43,194 bases of DNA, taken from assembly GCA_903928225.1 (NCBI GenBank), contig CAIYPU010000019.1, positions 1 to 43,194 on the forward strand, read 5' to 3'. This document shows positions 1 through 12,416 of the stretch, in pieces. The notes beneath the pieces are model-generated. The model was not told the DNA's origin and did no database searches. It saw only the letters and a program-made list of their open reading frames with translations. Positions within the stretch are counted from its first letter, which is position 1, and each line of letters begins with the position of its first letter. The position numbers and the translations under genes are program-made. The stretch is from an uncultured Chlorobiaceae bacterium. Its GTDB lineage: Bacteria > Bacteroidota > Chlorobiia > Chlorobiales > Chlorobiaceae.

Positions 1-383
1 CCGAACGTGACGAAATCAACGATCGTATCCAGGTCATTCTCGACAAGGAAACGGAACCCTGGGGCGTCAAGGTCAGCAAGGTCGAGGTTAAGGAGATAGA
101 CCTCCCCGAAGGCATGAGGCGGGCCATGGCCAAGCAGGCGGAAGCCGAACGGGAACGCCGCTCTGCCATCATCAACGCGGAAGGGGAGTTCCAGGCTGCG
201 CAGAAACTCGCCGATGCTGCGGCGATCATATCGGGCACTCCTGCCGCCCTTCAGCTGCGTTACCTGCAGACGCTCAAGGAAATCGCCGCCGAAAACAATT
301 CGACTACGGTTTTCCCGATCCCGATGGACCTGTTCAAGCCCTTTTTCGAACATATGCTGACGCCGTCATCAAAGGGAAACTAA
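1..383 (+). CDS. Slipin/stomatin-like SPFH membrane protein, C-terminal part
   Basis: The reading frame is open from base 3 to the TAA at 381-383, so only the last ~126 residues are present and the true start lies upstream. The visible part starts in the SPFH (band 7) domain, with the stomatin-typical stretch [19 protein letters not shown], then a long charged helix rich in Ala, Glu and Arg ([20 protein letters not shown]), then the C-terminal [10 protein letters not shown] segment. SPFH proteins oligomerise on the cytoplasmic membrane and scaffold membrane microdomains, often with an NfeD protease partner encoded upstream. That partner, if present, is outside the window. Only 12 nt separate it from the UspA-like gene, so the two may be co-transcribed. 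Confidence 0.9.
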   Translation, partial: ERDEINDRIQVILDKETEPWGVKVSKVEVKEIDLPEGMRRAMAKQAEAERERRSAIINAEGEFQAAQKLADAAAIISGTPAALQLRYLQTLKEIAAENNSTTVFPIPMDLFKPFFEHMLTPSSKGN

Positions 384-395
384 ACCCATGAAGCC

Positions 396-854
396 ATGAT
401 CAGAATAAAGACCATTCTCTGTCCCGTCGATTTTTCCGACGCTTCCCGCAACGCCGTGAGGTACGCGAAGGAGTTTGCAAAGAACATGCACGCTTCGATA
501 TATCTGCTCAACATCATCGAACCGAGGCCGATGGCGGTCGATATCTCGCTCAGTTACGTGCCCGTGGAGGAGGAACTCGAGAAAGCCGCGAGCGACGACC
601 TGCGCGAGATTCTCAGGGAACTGGCAAGTGACGGTGTAAAGGCCGAGTGCGGTGTCGAGATCGGCACTCCTTCGGACGTCATCCTCGAAACCATCGACAA
701 ACTCGACGTGAACCTCGTCATCATGGGGTCGCACGGCAAGAAAGGGCTCAGCCGCCTCATCATGGGAAGCGTCGCCGAAACGGTGGTCCGCAAGGCGAAC
801 TGTCCGGTACTGACGGTGAAAGCGGAGGAAAGGGAGTTTATCGCCGACGTGTGA
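396..854 (+). CDS. Universal stress protein, UspA family
   Basis: A 152-residue protein, usual for a single-domain Usp. It starts IKTILCPVDFSDASRNAVRYA, the classic first beta strand plus helix. The ATP-binding signature G-2x-G-9x-G(S/T) is complete near the C-terminus (GSHGKKGLSRLIMGS followed by VVRKANCPVLTV), which predicts an ATP-binding Usp. Such proteins are cytosolic and involved in stress survival. It follows the slipin gene closely and is convergent with meaB, whose last 17 bases overlap its 3' end (838-854). The start at 396 is chosen because it places the conserved IKTIL strand at residue 3; an ATG at 388 is out of frame and closes at once. Confidence 0.93.
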   Translation: MIRIKTILCPVDFSDASRNAVRYAKEFAKNMHASIYLLNIIEPRPMAVDISLSYVPVEEELEKAASDDLREILRELASDGVKAECGVEIGTPSDVILETIDKLDVNLVIMGSHGKKGLSRLIMGSVAETVVRKANCPVLTVKAEEREFIADV

Positions 855-1856
855 AGGCTTCCATGAGGATGCTCGCGCCGGTGAACGGGCTGAGCTGCGA
901 GGAAACGACCTGCTTTTCGATGCCTTCCTTCATTATGGCGACGTCGGGATTCCGGAAGAACTCTTTTTTCAGCATCTGTTCGACCAGACCGTAGAGCAGG
1001 TGCCGGAGCTGTTCCCGTCTTTTTTCGAGAAGCAGGCCGTTTCCTCGCACGAGGTCGAAGAACCTTGAGATGTTGTACCAGACCTCTTCGATGCCGCTTC
1101 CCTTCAGCGATGACGTGAGAAAAACCTCTCGATGCCAGAACGGGTACTTTGCAGGGAGCATCCTCAGTGCAGCTTCGAATTCGGTTTTCGAAAGCGATGC
1201 GATCCCTTCCTGGGCCCCGTCTGTTTTCGTGATTGCAATGGCATCGGCAATCTCCATGATTCCCCGCTTGATGCCCTGCAGTTCGTCACCCGAGCCCGGC
1301 AGCATCAGCAGAAGGATGAAATCCACCATGGTCTCCACTTCCACTTCCGACTGGCCGACCCCAACGGTCTCGACGAGGATGACGTCGTAACCTGCCGCTT
1401 CGCAGAGGACGATGGTTTCATGGGTTTTCGGTGAAAGTCCGCCGAGGTGCCCGGATGACGCGGACGGGCGGATGTAGGCCTCTTTTCGACCAGACAGTTT
1501 TTCCATGCGGGCCTTGTCCCCGAGGATGCTTCCCCTGCTCTGCCTGCTGCTCGGATCGATGGCGAGCACGGCGATCGAAAGCCCTTCCCGGATGATGACC
1601 TCTCCAAGCGCTTCGATGAACGTGCTCTTTCCCGCGCCGGGTGAGCCGGTGACGCCAATGCGGATCGAGCTGCGTTTATGCTGCATGCAGCGGTCGAGGA
1701 TCTGGTGTGATTTCTCCAGGTGCTCGGGTTTCTGCGATTCGATAAGCGTGATAGCCCGGCTCAGCAGGTGCCTGTCGCCTCCGAGAATGCCGCCGACGAT
1801 GGTCTCAACGTCCGGCTCGTGCCGGCGGGCACCAGTCGGCGGTATTCCGCTTTGGC

Positions 1857-1860
<4 letters not shown>
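838..1860 (-). CDS. meaB: Methylmalonyl-CoA mutase-associated GTPase MeaB/ArgK
   Basis: A 340-residue G3E-family P-loop GTPase. Walker A is GSPGAGKS at residues 72-79; the family features [30 protein letters not shown] and ITKTDG (base recognition) follow in order. MeaB binds methylmalonyl-CoA mutase, gates cofactor loading and protects the radical enzyme from inactivation. It is the last gene of the propionate operon: its ATG overlaps the stop of mutB by 4 nt (1857-1860), which implies translational coupling. Older annotations call this family LAO/AO transport ATPase (ArgK), but the mutase context makes the chaperone role the sensible reading. The 3' end overlaps the convergent uspA-like gene by 17 nt. 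Confidence 0.95.
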
Positions 1861-3988
<2,128 letters not shown>

Positions 3989-3992
<4 letters not shown>

Positions 3993-5761
3993 TTCACTCC
4001 GGTTTTACGTTGATAGGTTTCGAGCATCTCGAGTACGTTGACGCCGGTATAGATAAAGCTGTCGAGGCCGGCTTCAAGGAGCTTTTCATGTCCTTGCGGC
4101 GGCCTTCCGGCCATGACCGTGATGATGCCCGGCCCGAGGCGCCGGAGAGCGTTGCAGATCGGTTCGGCCTGCGGCACCGGGTCTTTGTCCGCGATGCAGA
4201 GCACGACGATATCGGGGGCCTGCTGCCGGAGGGTGGCATACGAGGCCTCTTCCACCGGCAGGGAAGCCGTGCCAGATATGGTGAACCCGCCGCATTTGAA
4301 GAAATCTTCGCAGAATGCCGCCTGCCTGAAGCTGATGCCGGGGTCTCCGATCGTCCAGATGAAGACCGATGGAGCGCGCCCGCTTTTCGCCGATGCGATC
4401 GTTTTCAGGCGCATGAGCTCATACGATGCAGTTGCGCTTGTTTCCAGCCCCGCTTCGATGGCGGATTCGAGCGCTTCGATGCGATCGTTCTGTTCCGGGG
4501 TGAGGGGCCATGGATAGCGGTTCACGCCGATAAGGGTCTTTTTGCGGCTGCCGAGCTCTTTTTTCTCGAGCGCAGCGGCAGAATCGAGCATGGTGCCGAC
4601 CATGCCGCTTTCCATCGCGGCGTTCAACCCGCCGGCGGCTTCGATCCGTTTGAATATATCCCATGCCGTTTCGGCGAGCCTGCCTGTTAGGGACTCGATG
4701 TAATTCGAGCCCGCCGCAGGGTCGATGACCCGGTCGAGGGTTGCTTCGCTCCGGAGGATCAGGTGGATGTTCCCGGTAATGCGTTCAGCTAGGTCGTTTT
4801 CCACCGACAGGCCGTTGTCGAAAGCCCCTGTCTGCAGGGTTTCGTAACCGCCGAGGATGGCAGATGCCGCTTCCGTGGTGAGGCGGAGGACGTTGGTATA
4901 GGGGTCGAGCAGAGAAATGTTCCTCCGGGATGTTTTCGCGAAAAGACGGGGCAGCGCCGAAGGGTCGGCACCATAAGCCTTCAGAAGGTGCCCGAGGAGG
5001 TATCTGATTGCCCGGGGCTTGGCAAGCTCTGCGAAATGGCTCGTGCCGACCGGCAAGACGATTTCCATGGCGGCAGCGATCCTTCCGGCGGTCAAGCCTG
5101 CATCGGTGAAGCGGTTGAAGAGTTCGCTCGCACCCGCGAGGGCCAGGGCGATCTCCTGGGCCGGGGTCGCCCCCCGTTCATGGAAAGGGATCGTGTCCGC
5201 CTGGAATATCCGGAACAGGGGCAGCGTATCGAGGTGCTTTCCAAATGCGACATCATCCATCTCCGAAGAGAGTGGAAGCGGGGCCAGAAGGCCGCCTTCG
5301 TTTTTCGTGAACCCGGGCAATGCCGCGAGCGTCTCGAGCAGGTCCGCCACAGGAGGCAGGTTGCCTGAAAAATAGACGGGCAGTGCGGAAAGTTCAATGC
5401 CGGAAAGCAGGGCCGTGAGGTTTTCCAGTGAGCAGAGGTGCGGGTCAGTGATGCGGAACTCGATTGCCGATACGTCGCAAGCGAAGCTTTTCATTGCAAC
5501 GCCGTTTGCCTCTGCGGGATCGGTCACCGTGATGAGGCGGCAGTTTGTCCAGGAATTTGAAGATTTGCCGGGAGGTATGCGGAGGAATTCTTTTTCCGAC
5601 TCGCGCGAGTACCATGGTTCGAGCTCGAAGCCGTCCGGTGTTTTCCAGACGATTTTTTCGTAGGGCGTCTCCTTGAGCTCGGCCGTCGCCCTTTTCTTCC
5701 ATTCGTCCCGGTTCACTGCCGGGAATTCCTGAAAAAGCGAATCAGGAAGGGTGTTGGTCAT
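3989..5761 (-). CDS. mutA: Methylmalonyl-CoA mutase, small (non-catalytic) subunit
   Basis: A 590-residue beta subunit, paralogous to mutB. It keeps a degenerate barrel ([41 protein letters not shown]) and a Rossmann-like C-terminal domain ([27 protein letters not shown]). The DxHxxG cobalamin ligand motif is absent from that domain, as is normal for the structural subunit of the heterodimer. The ATG at 5761 follows the carboxyltransferase gene by 30 nt, and the stop overlaps mutB by 4 nt. It has no independent activity expected; it stabilises MutB. Confidence 0.95.
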
Positions 5762-5791
5762 GTTCGTTTATTCTGAGTTTCTGTGCGTTGG

Positions 5792-7597
5792 TCACGCTTC
5801 CTGCAGTTTATGGGTTTCAGCCGCTTTCTCCCTGTAGGCATGGATGATGGCGAGGATTTCGTCGCGCATCTCCCAGGGTCGTGCGGTATTTTCGACAAAT
5901 CCTTTCTGCTGGAGCCACCAGGTGGTCTGGAAATCCTTCGTGGTGGGCTTGCCGGTATACTGCTCGATGACGCGTTTACCTGAAAAGCCGATGTTTCCGG
6001 CGTTGTGCTCGAATAGCTTGATCCCTCTCGAAGCCATACCGATAGCCACGCCGCCGAGGGTAGGGTCGGTAATGATCGTGATGACCGGCAGCCCGGCTTT
6101 CTCCACGCTCGATATGGCGACATGCACTTTCGGAAGTCCGACCATCGAAGAACAGCCCTCATGCATTCTCGCGCCGCCTCCGGTAGCCTGGACAATGAGG
6201 GGGACCTGCCGCTCGATTGCGATACGGCATGCCCGGAAGACTTTTTCCGCGGTTGACATGCAGAACGAACCGCCGAGGAAATTGAAGTTCGTGGCGCAGA
6301 AGACGACCGGTTCCCCGGCTATCGACGCATCCCCGGTAAGGAAAGATGATGCAGCACCGGTCTTTTGCCTCGCTTCTTTGACCTTGTCCGAGTAGTCCGG
6401 GAAGTTCAGGATGTCTTTATCGACGATGTAGCGGGTTTCGGGGTGCTCCCTGAACGAGCCTTCGTCGAGGATGAAAGTGATATAGTCGTGCGCGGAGAGC
6501 CTGACATACCGGTGGCCGCAGGTTTCGCAGACGAAATTATCCGAGTGGAGCTTCGAATAGAGCACAGGGTCGAGCTTTTTCTTGCCGGCGCCGTCGATGC
6601 AGTTTTTGTGGCGGGCGACAAAAAGCACTTTCTTCGGTTTCGGGATGAAAAGGGATACGTGCTTTTCGAAGGAGCGGATATCGTCCTCGGTGATGGTTTC
6701 CCACTGCCCGATTTTCGACCAGCGTTCGATGCGGTTGCGGAAAATATCCTCTTTCGGGGTTTCGCTGAGCTTTCCCAGCCATTTCAGCAGTGAGGCCTTG
6801 AAAGACTGTTTTGCCGGTTCCGGGAAATGGTGCGCAGGACCTTCGTTTTCCGGGATCAGTTCGTCGACGATACGGTTTTTGAGGGCTTCGTGAGCGGTAA
6901 TCTGCGAGATTTCCGCAGCAAGGTTCGCCTTGTCCCTCGTCCGGAAAAGGATCGAGGAGCAAGCTTCCGGCGAGATTACGAGATAGGTCGAATATTCCAT
7001 TGCGAGTACGGTGTCGCAGCCGGTAAGGGCGATAGCGCCGCCGCTGCATCCGCGGTTGATGATCACCGAAATGGTGGGAACGGTCGATTCCGCGAGGGCC
7101 TGCATGCAACGTCCGATTTTCCATGCAATGCCTCCGCCTTCAGATTCTTCGGTCGGGTCGGCCCCTGCAGTGTCGATTACCGTGATGATAGTGCGGTTTT
7201 CTTCTTCAGCCAGCGCAATGGCCCTGATCGCCTTTTCGAACGCGGCCGGTGTCGGCATTCCCTGGTTCCATTTCCTGATCAGTTCGGGATTTTTCATGAG
7301 CTCGTGCAGCTCCTTGAAATTGGAGGTTGGCGATGACTGCTGGCCGATCAGCATGACCGGAAACTCCAGGTCCCCCTGGCGCAGCGTGGCGCGGTGCGTC
7401 TGGATGATGCAGCTGCCGTGCTCCTCATTCCTGAAGCATTCCTGTACATTGTCGAAGACGGTGAGATAGTCGAGGTGTCTGGGGCGTTCGGGGTGGTAGG
7501 AGAGCTGGTATTTTTCGTATTCGGTAAGCTGTTCGATGCTTTCCCGGGAGTAACTGAAGCCTTCTTTTTTCTCGAAGGGAAGATAAAAATGTTTCAC
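5792..7597 (-). CDS. Fused AccA-AccD-type acyl-CoA carboxyltransferase (probable propionyl-CoA carboxylase subunit)
   Basis: A 601-residue protein with two carboxyltransferase halves in one chain. Residues ~80-300 match the AccA (alpha) side: GGGIAWKIGRCMQALAES, INRGCSGGAIALTGCD and VISPEACSSILFR. Residues ~330-590 match the AccD (beta) side: FVCETCGHRYVRLSAHDY, ATGGGARMHEGCSSM, TDPTLGGVAIGMASRG and GFSGKRVIEQYTG. The AccD zinc ribbon looks degenerate: only the second CxxC pair is intact, with a single Cys (KNCID) before it. Position between mce and mutA implies that it transfers carboxyl from biotin to propionyl-CoA to give methylmalonyl-CoA. Biotin carboxylase and biotin carrier genes are not in the window, so they must be shared with another locus. 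An acetyl-CoA carboxylase role cannot be excluded from sequence alone. Confidence 0.85.
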   Translation of the reverse strand: MKHFYLPFEKKEGFSYSRESIEQLTEYEKYQLSYHPERPRHLDYLTVFDNVQECFRNEEHGSCIIQTHRATLRQGDLEFPVMLIGQQSSPTSNFKELHELMKNPELIRKWNQGMPTPAAFEKAIRAIALAEEENRTIITVIDTAGADPTEESEGGGIAWKIGRCMQALAESTVPTISVIINRGCSGGAIALTGCDTVLAMEYSTYLVISPEACSSILFRTRDKANLAAEISQITAHEALKNRIVDELIPENEGPAHHFPEPAKQSFKASLLKWLGKLSETPKEDIFRNRIERWSKIGQWETITEDDIRSFEKHVSLFIPKPKKVLFVARHKNCIDGAGKKKLDPVLYSKLHSDNFVCETCGHRYVRLSAHDYITFILDEGSFREHPETRYIVDKDILNFPDYSDKVKEARQKTGAASSFLTGDASIAGEPVVFCATNFNFLGGSFCMSTAEKVFRACRIAIERQVPLIVQATGGGARMHEGCSSMVGLPKVHVAISSVEKAGLPVITIITDPTLGGVAIGMASRGIKLFEHNAGNIGFSGKRVIEQYTGKPTTKDFQTTWWLQQKGFVENTARPWEMRDEILAIIHAYREKAAETHKLQEA

Positions 7598-7625
7598 TGG
7601 CTGAAGTTGCTTTGTCTCGATTTAC

Positions 7626-8033
7626 TTAATGCTTTTTCTGTGCAAATTCAAGGAGCACCCTGTTTGTCTGTTTCGGGTGGAGGAAAACGATTTTTTTCCC
7701 GCCTGCCCCCTCCTTCGGCTGTCCCAGCGTCTGGACTCCCTGCGACTGCAGGCGTTCCACCTCGTTTTCAACATCGCTGGTCTCGAGAGCGATATGGTGC
7801 ATGCCGTCACCGTTCTTTGCGAGGAATTTCGATATCGGGCTTTCCTCGCTCATGGGCTCGAGGAGCTCGATTTTCGTATCCCCCACCGGAATGAATGCCA
7901 CACGGACGTTTTCCGAAGGCACTTCCTCGACCCTTATCGAGCCCGGGTCGCACCCGAGAACGTTCCTGAACGTCTCGAGTGCGGTTTCGAGGTTCTGCAC
8001 GGCAATGGCGATATGGTCGATCTTTTTGATCAT
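7626..8033 (-). CDS. mce: Methylmalonyl-CoA epimerase
   Basis: A 135-residue vicinal-oxygen-chelate (VOC) fold protein, the typical size. It begins IKKIDHIAIAVQNLETAL (first metal-ligand His), continues GDTKIELLEP (Glu), GMHHIALETSDVE (second His) and ends RVLLEFAQKK (last Glu ligand), with FLHPKQTNRVLLE being characteristic of the family. It converts (S)- to (R)-methylmalonyl-CoA, the step between the carboxylase and the mutase. Gaps to prpE (28 nt) and to the carboxyltransferase (28 nt) are nearly the same, as expected within one operon. Confidence 0.95.
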   Translation of the reverse strand: MIKKIDHIAIAVQNLETALETFRNVLGCDPGSIRVEEVPSENVRVAFIPVGDTKIELLEPMSEESPISKFLAKNGDGMHHIALETSDVENEVERLQSQGVQTLGQPKEGAGGKKIVFLHPKQTNRVLLEFAQKKH

Positions 8034-8061
8034 GTTTCCGTCATTGTTGCTGTTGCTGAAA

Positions 8062-9954
8062 TCACTTTGCGTACCCGATCGTCTTCAGGGCTTCCGTTAT
8101 TTCGTCGAGGATAGCCGGATCGTCGATCGTTGCAGGCATGGTGTACTCCTCGCCGTTGGCGATCTTGCGCATGGTGCCGCGAAGGATCTTTCCCGAACGG
8201 GTTTTCGGCAACCGGTTGACGATGACCGCCTGCTTGAACGAAGCGACTGGCCCGATATTCTCGCGAACGTACTCGATGACGTGCTTGATGATCTGGTTGT
8301 GCGGGGTGTCGACGTTCAACTTGAGCACCAGGAAGCCGAGCGGCACCTGGCCCTTGAGGTCGTCGTGCACGCCGATGACCGCGCTTTCGGCGACGTCCGG
8401 GTGTTCGCAGAGCGCGCCTTCGATAGCGCCGGTCGAGAGCCTGTGTCCCGCGACGTTGATGACGTCATCGGTGCGCGACATGATGTAGATATAGCCGTCC
8501 TCGTCGATGTAGCCGGCATCGCTGGTCTGGTAGTAGCCGGGGAACTGGGTCATGTAGCTCTCCTCGAAACGCTTGTCGGCTTTCCAGAGCGTAAGCATGG
8601 TTGCCGGAGGCAGCGGAAGCTTGATTACGATATCGCCCATCTGGCCCGGAGGAAGCTCCTGCAGCTCGGAATTGACGACCTGCACGTTATAGCCGGGCAC
8701 AGCCCTCGATGCGGAGCCGTATTTGATCGGTCCGGGTTCGAGGCCCTGGCAGTTCGCGGCGATGGCCCAGCCGGTTTCGGTCTGCCACCAGTGGTCGATG
8801 ACCGGGACTTTCAGTTTGTCCTCGGCCCATTTCACCGTGTCCGGATCTGCCCGCTCTCCGGCAAGGAAGAGGGTGCGGAAATTCGAGAGGTCGTAATGCC
8901 TGATATAGTTGCCGTTCGGGTCCTCTTTCTTGATTGCCCTGAACGCGGTCGGGGCGGTGAAGAGCGCCGAGACGTTGTATTCGCTGATGATCCTCCAGTA
9001 GGTGCCGGGATCAGGTGTTCCGACAGGCTTTCCTTCGAAGAGGAGTGTCGTACAGCCGTGGAGCAGCGGAGCATAGACGATATAGGAGTGCCCGACGACC
9101 CAGCCGACGTCGCTCGCGGCCCAGAAGACTTCGCCGGGCTCGATGTTGTAAACGTTCTTCATGGACCACTGCAGTGCGACCATGTGGCCGCCGTTGTCGC
9201 GGACGATACCTTTGGGCTGCCCGGTGGTGCCTGATGTATAGAGGATGTAGAGGGGATCGGATGATTCCACCGGGACGCACTGAACCGGTTCTGCGCCGAG
9301 CAGCGACTGGTTCCAGGTGAGGTCGCGCTCTTCGTTCAGCTCGCATTTGAGCTGGTCGCGCTGCTTGATGATACAGATTTCAGGCTTGAAGTGGGCGAGC
9401 TCGATGGCGAAGTCGAGCAGCCTTTTGTAGTCGATGACCTTGTTATGTTCTATGCCGCAGGAAGCGGAAACGATCACTTTCGGCTTGCAGTCGTCGATCC
9501 TGACGGCAAGCTCATGCGATGCGAAACCGCCGAACACCACCGAGTGGATGGCGCCAAGTCTTGCGCAGGCGAGCATGGCGATGACCGCTTCGGGGATCAT
9601 GGGCATGTAGATAATGACCCGGTCGCCCTTGCGCACGCCCCTTGACTGGAGCGCTCCGGCAAAAAGCGCGACAATGTCGCGGAATTCGCGGTAGGTGTAG
9701 CGTTTTTTCGTGCCGGTCACCGGACTGTCGAATATAACCGCCGTCTGATTGCCCCTTCCTTCATCGACATGCCGGTCGAGCGCGTTGTAGCAGGTGTTGG
9801 TAACACCGCCGGCAAACCAGCGGTAGAACGGAGGGTTGCTCTTGTCGAGCACCTGGTTCCATTTTTTGTACCAGTGCAGGTTTTCCGCGGCCTCTGCCCA
9901 GAAACCTTCAGGGTCCTGGACAGAACGGTCATAAACAGATTTGAAGGACGGCAT
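8062..9954 (-). CDS. prpE: Propionate--CoA ligase (PrpE/ACSS3-type acyl-CoA synthetase)
   Basis: An adenylate-forming enzyme of 630 residues. The AMP-binding core is YILYTSGTTGQPKGIVRDNGG; this wording, with the following HMVALQWSMKNVYNIEPGE, is typical of PrpE/ACSS3 rather than of acetyl-CoA synthetase. Other motifs are DHWWQTETG, YYQTSDAGYIDEDGYIYI and the C-terminal TRSGKILRGTMRKIANG, whose first Lys is the acetylatable catalytic one. The frame is open to 10008, but the ATG at 9954 is preferred: on the coding strand AAGGGG lies 9 nt before it and the protein then starts MPSFKSVYDRS. It is the first gene of the propionate operon. The 249-nt gap to ksgA (9955-10203) should hold the operon promoter; no cobalamin-type leader was recognised there. 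Confidence 0.92.
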   Translation of the reverse strand: MPSFKSVYDRSVQDPEGFWAEAAENLHWYKKWNQVLDKSNPPFYRWFAGGVTNTCYNALDRHVDEGRGNQTAVIFDSPVTGTKKRYTYREFRDIVALFAGALQSRGVRKGDRVIIYMPMIPEAVIAMLACARLGAIHSVVFGGFASHELAVRIDDCKPKVIVSASCGIEHNKVIDYKRLLDFAIELAHFKPEICIIKQRDQLKCELNEERDLTWNQSLLGAEPVQCVPVESSDPLYILYTSGTTGQPKGIVRDNGGHMVALQWSMKNVYNIEPGEVFWAASDVGWVVGHSYIVYAPLLHGCTTLLFEGKPVGTPDPGTYWRIISEYNVSALFTAPTAFRAIKKEDPNGNYIRHYDLSNFRTLFLAGERADPDTVKWAEDKLKVPVIDHWWQTETGWAIAANCQGLEPGPIKYGSASRAVPGYNVQVVNSELQELPPGQMGDIVIKLPLPPATMLTLWKADKRFEESYMTQFPGYYQTSDAGYIDEDGYIYIMSRTDDVINVAGHRLSTGAIEGALCEHPDVAESAVIGVHDDLKGQVPLGFLVLKLNVDTPHNQIIKHVIEYVRENIGPVASFKQAVIVNRLPKTRSGKILRGTMRKIANGEEYTMPATIDDPAILDEITEALKTIGYAK

Positions 9955-10203
9955 GCGTTTGATCCCCTTGAATTGGTTGTTGAATAATTCGGGAAAATGA
10001 AAATTCAATCAGACAGAAAACAAGAACGGCGGCTTTGCAGCTGAAAAGAAAGAACGGCATAGAAAAGGCAATGTTAAGAAAAAATACAGACTGGCGCAAT
10101 GAAACATTTGTCAGTTGCCTTCTTGGGGCGTGAGGGGGGTCGCCACCGTGGTTCGTCAGGGTGCGGCAGGGTCGATAAAGGAAGGGTTTGTACACGAAGG
10201 GCG

Positions 10204-10989
10204 TCACTGCAGCAGGGAGAGCCTCCCGAAAAGGCCGATCAGATCCGTCACGGATAATGCTTCGGCCCGGAGTTGCAGCATGCCGGGCTCAACATTTGAC
10301 GTGTCGTAGGTTTCCCTGAGGTTGTTCAGGAGTGTTTTCCTTCGCTGGTGGAAGGCTGTGCGGACAAAGCGCCGGAAACCGTCCGCGTCACGGACGGGGT
10401 CTTCCTTTTTCGGCACGATACGGATCACGGCGCTGTCCACCCTCGGCTGGGGACGGAAAACTTTCCTGCCGACCTTGAACAGGTAGGCAATGTCGCAGAA
10501 TGCCTGGAGCTGGACCGCGAGGATGCCGTACTCTTTCGTGCCCGGACGGGCGACGATCCTTTCGGCCACCTCGTGCTGCATCATCAGCGTCGCCGACCCG
10601 ACCAGTCTTCGGAAGTCGAGCAGCCTGAAGAGGATGGGGGATGTGATGGAGTAGGGAATGTTGCCGAGCACGGTCAGCTGTTTGCCTGCCGCAAGGGGCT
10701 GGAGGTCCACCTGGAGAAAATCACCTTCTATGACGCGGACCTGCGGATATTCGGTGCGGATGAACCCTGCCAGGGCGGGGTCTTTCTCGACAACCGTGAA
10801 AACCGGGCAGCGTTCGGCAATCTCTCTTGTCAGCGCACCGAAGCCGGGCCCGATCTCGAGCACGTTGTCGCCTTCAGATGCGCCGCAAGCGGCTGCGATT
10901 TTTTTCGTGATGTTGCGGTCGAGCAGAAAATTCTGGCCTAATTTTTTTTTCGCCGCTATCTCTGTATGCTTATATTCAACCTTTGTCAT
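10204..10989 (-). CDS. ksgA: 16S rRNA dimethyladenosine transferase KsgA
   Basis: A 261-residue protein from the ATG at 10989. Family motifs are all present: [15 protein letters not shown] at the N-terminus, [13 protein letters not shown] (SAM motif I), EKDPAL, the catalytic [11 protein letters not shown] (NxPY) and [15 protein letters not shown]. It dimethylates two adjacent adenines near the 3' end of 16S rRNA as a late step of 30S assembly. The frame stays open to 11097, but that extension lacks family similarity and would run into the divergent transketolase gene, so 10989 is used. Start codons of the two divergent genes are 72 nt apart, so their promoters must overlap or lie within each other's leaders. 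Confidence 0.96.
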   Translation of the reverse strand: MTKVEYKHTEIAAKKKLGQNFLLDRNITKKIAAACGASEGDNVLEIGPGFGALTREIAERCPVFTVVEKDPALAGFIRTEYPQVRVIEGDFLQVDLQPLAAGKQLTVLGNIPYSITSPILFRLLDFRRLVGSATLMMQHEVAERIVARPGTKEYGILAVQLQAFCDIAYLFKVGRKVFRPQPRVDSAVIRIVPKKEDPVRDADGFRRFVRTAFHQRRKTLLNNLRETYDTSNVEPGMLQLRAEALSVTDLIGLFGRLSLLQ

Positions 10990-11061
10990 CGAGTCCGGGG
11001 TGTTCCGTTGTTCTGTGTCCGGGCGGAAATGCTTTATCCAATTCAAGTTATTCTGGAAGTA

Positions 11062-12045
11062 ATGGGAGAAAATAACATCGTTGCCGCTGGCAAGCAATAT
11101 GTTTCGCGGGGGAACAAGGCTACCCGCACCGGTTTCGGCGAAGCCCTGCTCGAAGCCGGCAGGGAGAACGCGGATATCGTGGCCCTCTGCGCCGACCTGA
11201 CCGGTTCACTGAACATGAACCTTTTCCGTGACGCATTTCCTGAACGTTTCTTCCAGGCAGGCATCGCCGAGGCGAACATGGTCTCTATGGCGGCCGGTAT
11301 GGCCACGACGGGCAAGATCCCCGTGGCGGCCAGCTTCGCGGTGTTCGCCACCGGAAGGGTGTACGACCAGATCCGCCAGTCGGTCTGCTATTCGAACCTC
11401 AATGTCAAGATCTGCGCATCCCATGCGGGCCTCACGCTCGGAGAGGACGGCGCAACGCACCAGATCCTCGAAGATATCGGCCTCATGCGCGGTCTACCGA
11501 GGATGACTGTTGTGGTGCCCTGCGATTACAGCGAGACCATCCGCGCCACGAAAGCCGTGCTCAGGCACGAGGGACCGGTTTATCTCCGTTTCGGCAGGCC
11601 GAATATCCCTGATTTCACCCTCGATGAGGACGGGTTTGAAATAGGCAAATCCATAGAACTTCATCCCGGTAAGGATGTGACCGTGATAGCCTGCGGCATC
11701 ATGGTCTGGAAAGCCCTCGAGGCCGCCCGCATTCTCGAGAAGGAAGGAGTCGGCGTCAGGGTCATCAACATGCACACGATCAAGCCGATCGATACGCTGG
11801 CCATAGTCCGGGCGGCGAACGACACCGGGGCGATCGTCACCTGCGAAGAACACCAGTTTTACAACGGCCTCGGCGATGCTGTTGCGCATGTCTGCGCGAT
11901 GAACATACCCGTGCCGATCGAAATGGTCGGTGTCGAGGACCAGTTCGGAGAGTCCGGCAAGCCCGACGATCTCCTCAGGAAATACAAGCTGACAACCGAA
12001 GATATTCTCGAGAAAATTTACCTTGCGCTCCGCAGGAAGAACTAA
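11062..12045 (+). CDS. Transketolase, C-terminal subunit
   Basis: A 327-residue protein equal to the C-terminal half of transketolase. It carries the pyrimidine-binding domain ([34 protein letters not shown] with the catalytic Glu, [15 protein letters not shown]) and the C-terminal domain ([32 protein letters not shown]). The thiamine-diphosphate-binding N-terminal half is not in this window, so the enzyme must pair with a subunit encoded elsewhere, a split seen in many anaerobes and in Chlorobi. ATG 11062 is chosen because GGAAG precedes it; the frame is open further upstream to 10966 but that part overlaps ksgA. It links hexoses, pentoses and the non-oxidative pentose phosphate pathway. Confidence 0.92.
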   Translation: MGENNIVAAGKQYVSRGNKATRTGFGEALLEAGRENADIVALCADLTGSLNMNLFRDAFPERFFQAGIAEANMVSMAAGMATTGKIPVAASFAVFATGRVYDQIRQSVCYSNLNVKICASHAGLTLGEDGATHQILEDIGLMRGLPRMTVVVPCDYSETIRATKAVLRHEGPVYLRFGRPNIPDFTLDEDGFEIGKSIELHPGKDVTVIACGIMVWKALEAARILEKEGVGVRVINMHTIKPIDTLAIVRAANDTGAIVTCEEHQFYNGLGDAVAHVCAMNIPVPIEMVGVEDQFGESGKPDDLLRKYKLTTEDILEKIYLALRRKN

Positions 12046-12074
12046 CATACTAATTACCAGGGAGAAGAGATCGT

Positions 12075-12410
12075 ATGGGTATGCCCAATTTCGGCGACAT
12101 GATGAAGCAGATCCAGCAGGCCGGAGAAAAGATGCAGGATGTCCAGAAGCAACTGGAAAAGATCGTCGCCCACGGCGAAGCCGGGGGCGGCATGGTGAAG
12201 GTGAGCGTGAGCGGCAAGCAGAAGCTGCTGAGCATTTCGATCGACCCGGACATCCTCGATGACGTCGAAATGGTCCAGGACCTTGTCCTGGCCGCAGTGA
12301 ACAGCGCCCTCGACGAATCCGCCCGTCTTGCACAGGAGGAGATTTCGAAAGCGGCGGGCGGCATGATCAATCCCGCCGACCTGCTCAAGAACATCAACCT
12401 CGGCAAATAG
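12075..12410 (+). CDS. ybaB: Nucleoid-associated protein, YbaB/EbfC family
   Basis: A 111-residue protein starting [19 protein letters not shown], the family hallmark, with a central [18 protein letters not shown] strand pair and the helical tail EEISKAAGG. YbaB dimers bind DNA with little sequence preference. GGGAGAAGAG precedes the ATG. The gene lies immediately upstream of recR (6 nt gap), an arrangement conserved in very many bacteria, which supports both identifications. Confidence 0.96.
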   Translation: MGMPNFGDMMKQIQQAGEKMQDVQKQLEKIVAHGEAGGGMVKVSVSGKQKLLSISIDPDILDDVEMVQDLVLAAVNSALDESARLAQEEISKAAGGMINPADLLKNINLGK

Positions 12411-12416
12411 CCATTC

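Noticed and set aside
9955-10203. Cobalamin riboswitch ahead of the propionate/mutase operon
   Set aside because: No B12-box or matching fold could be recognised in the 249 nt; a covariance-model search would be needed.
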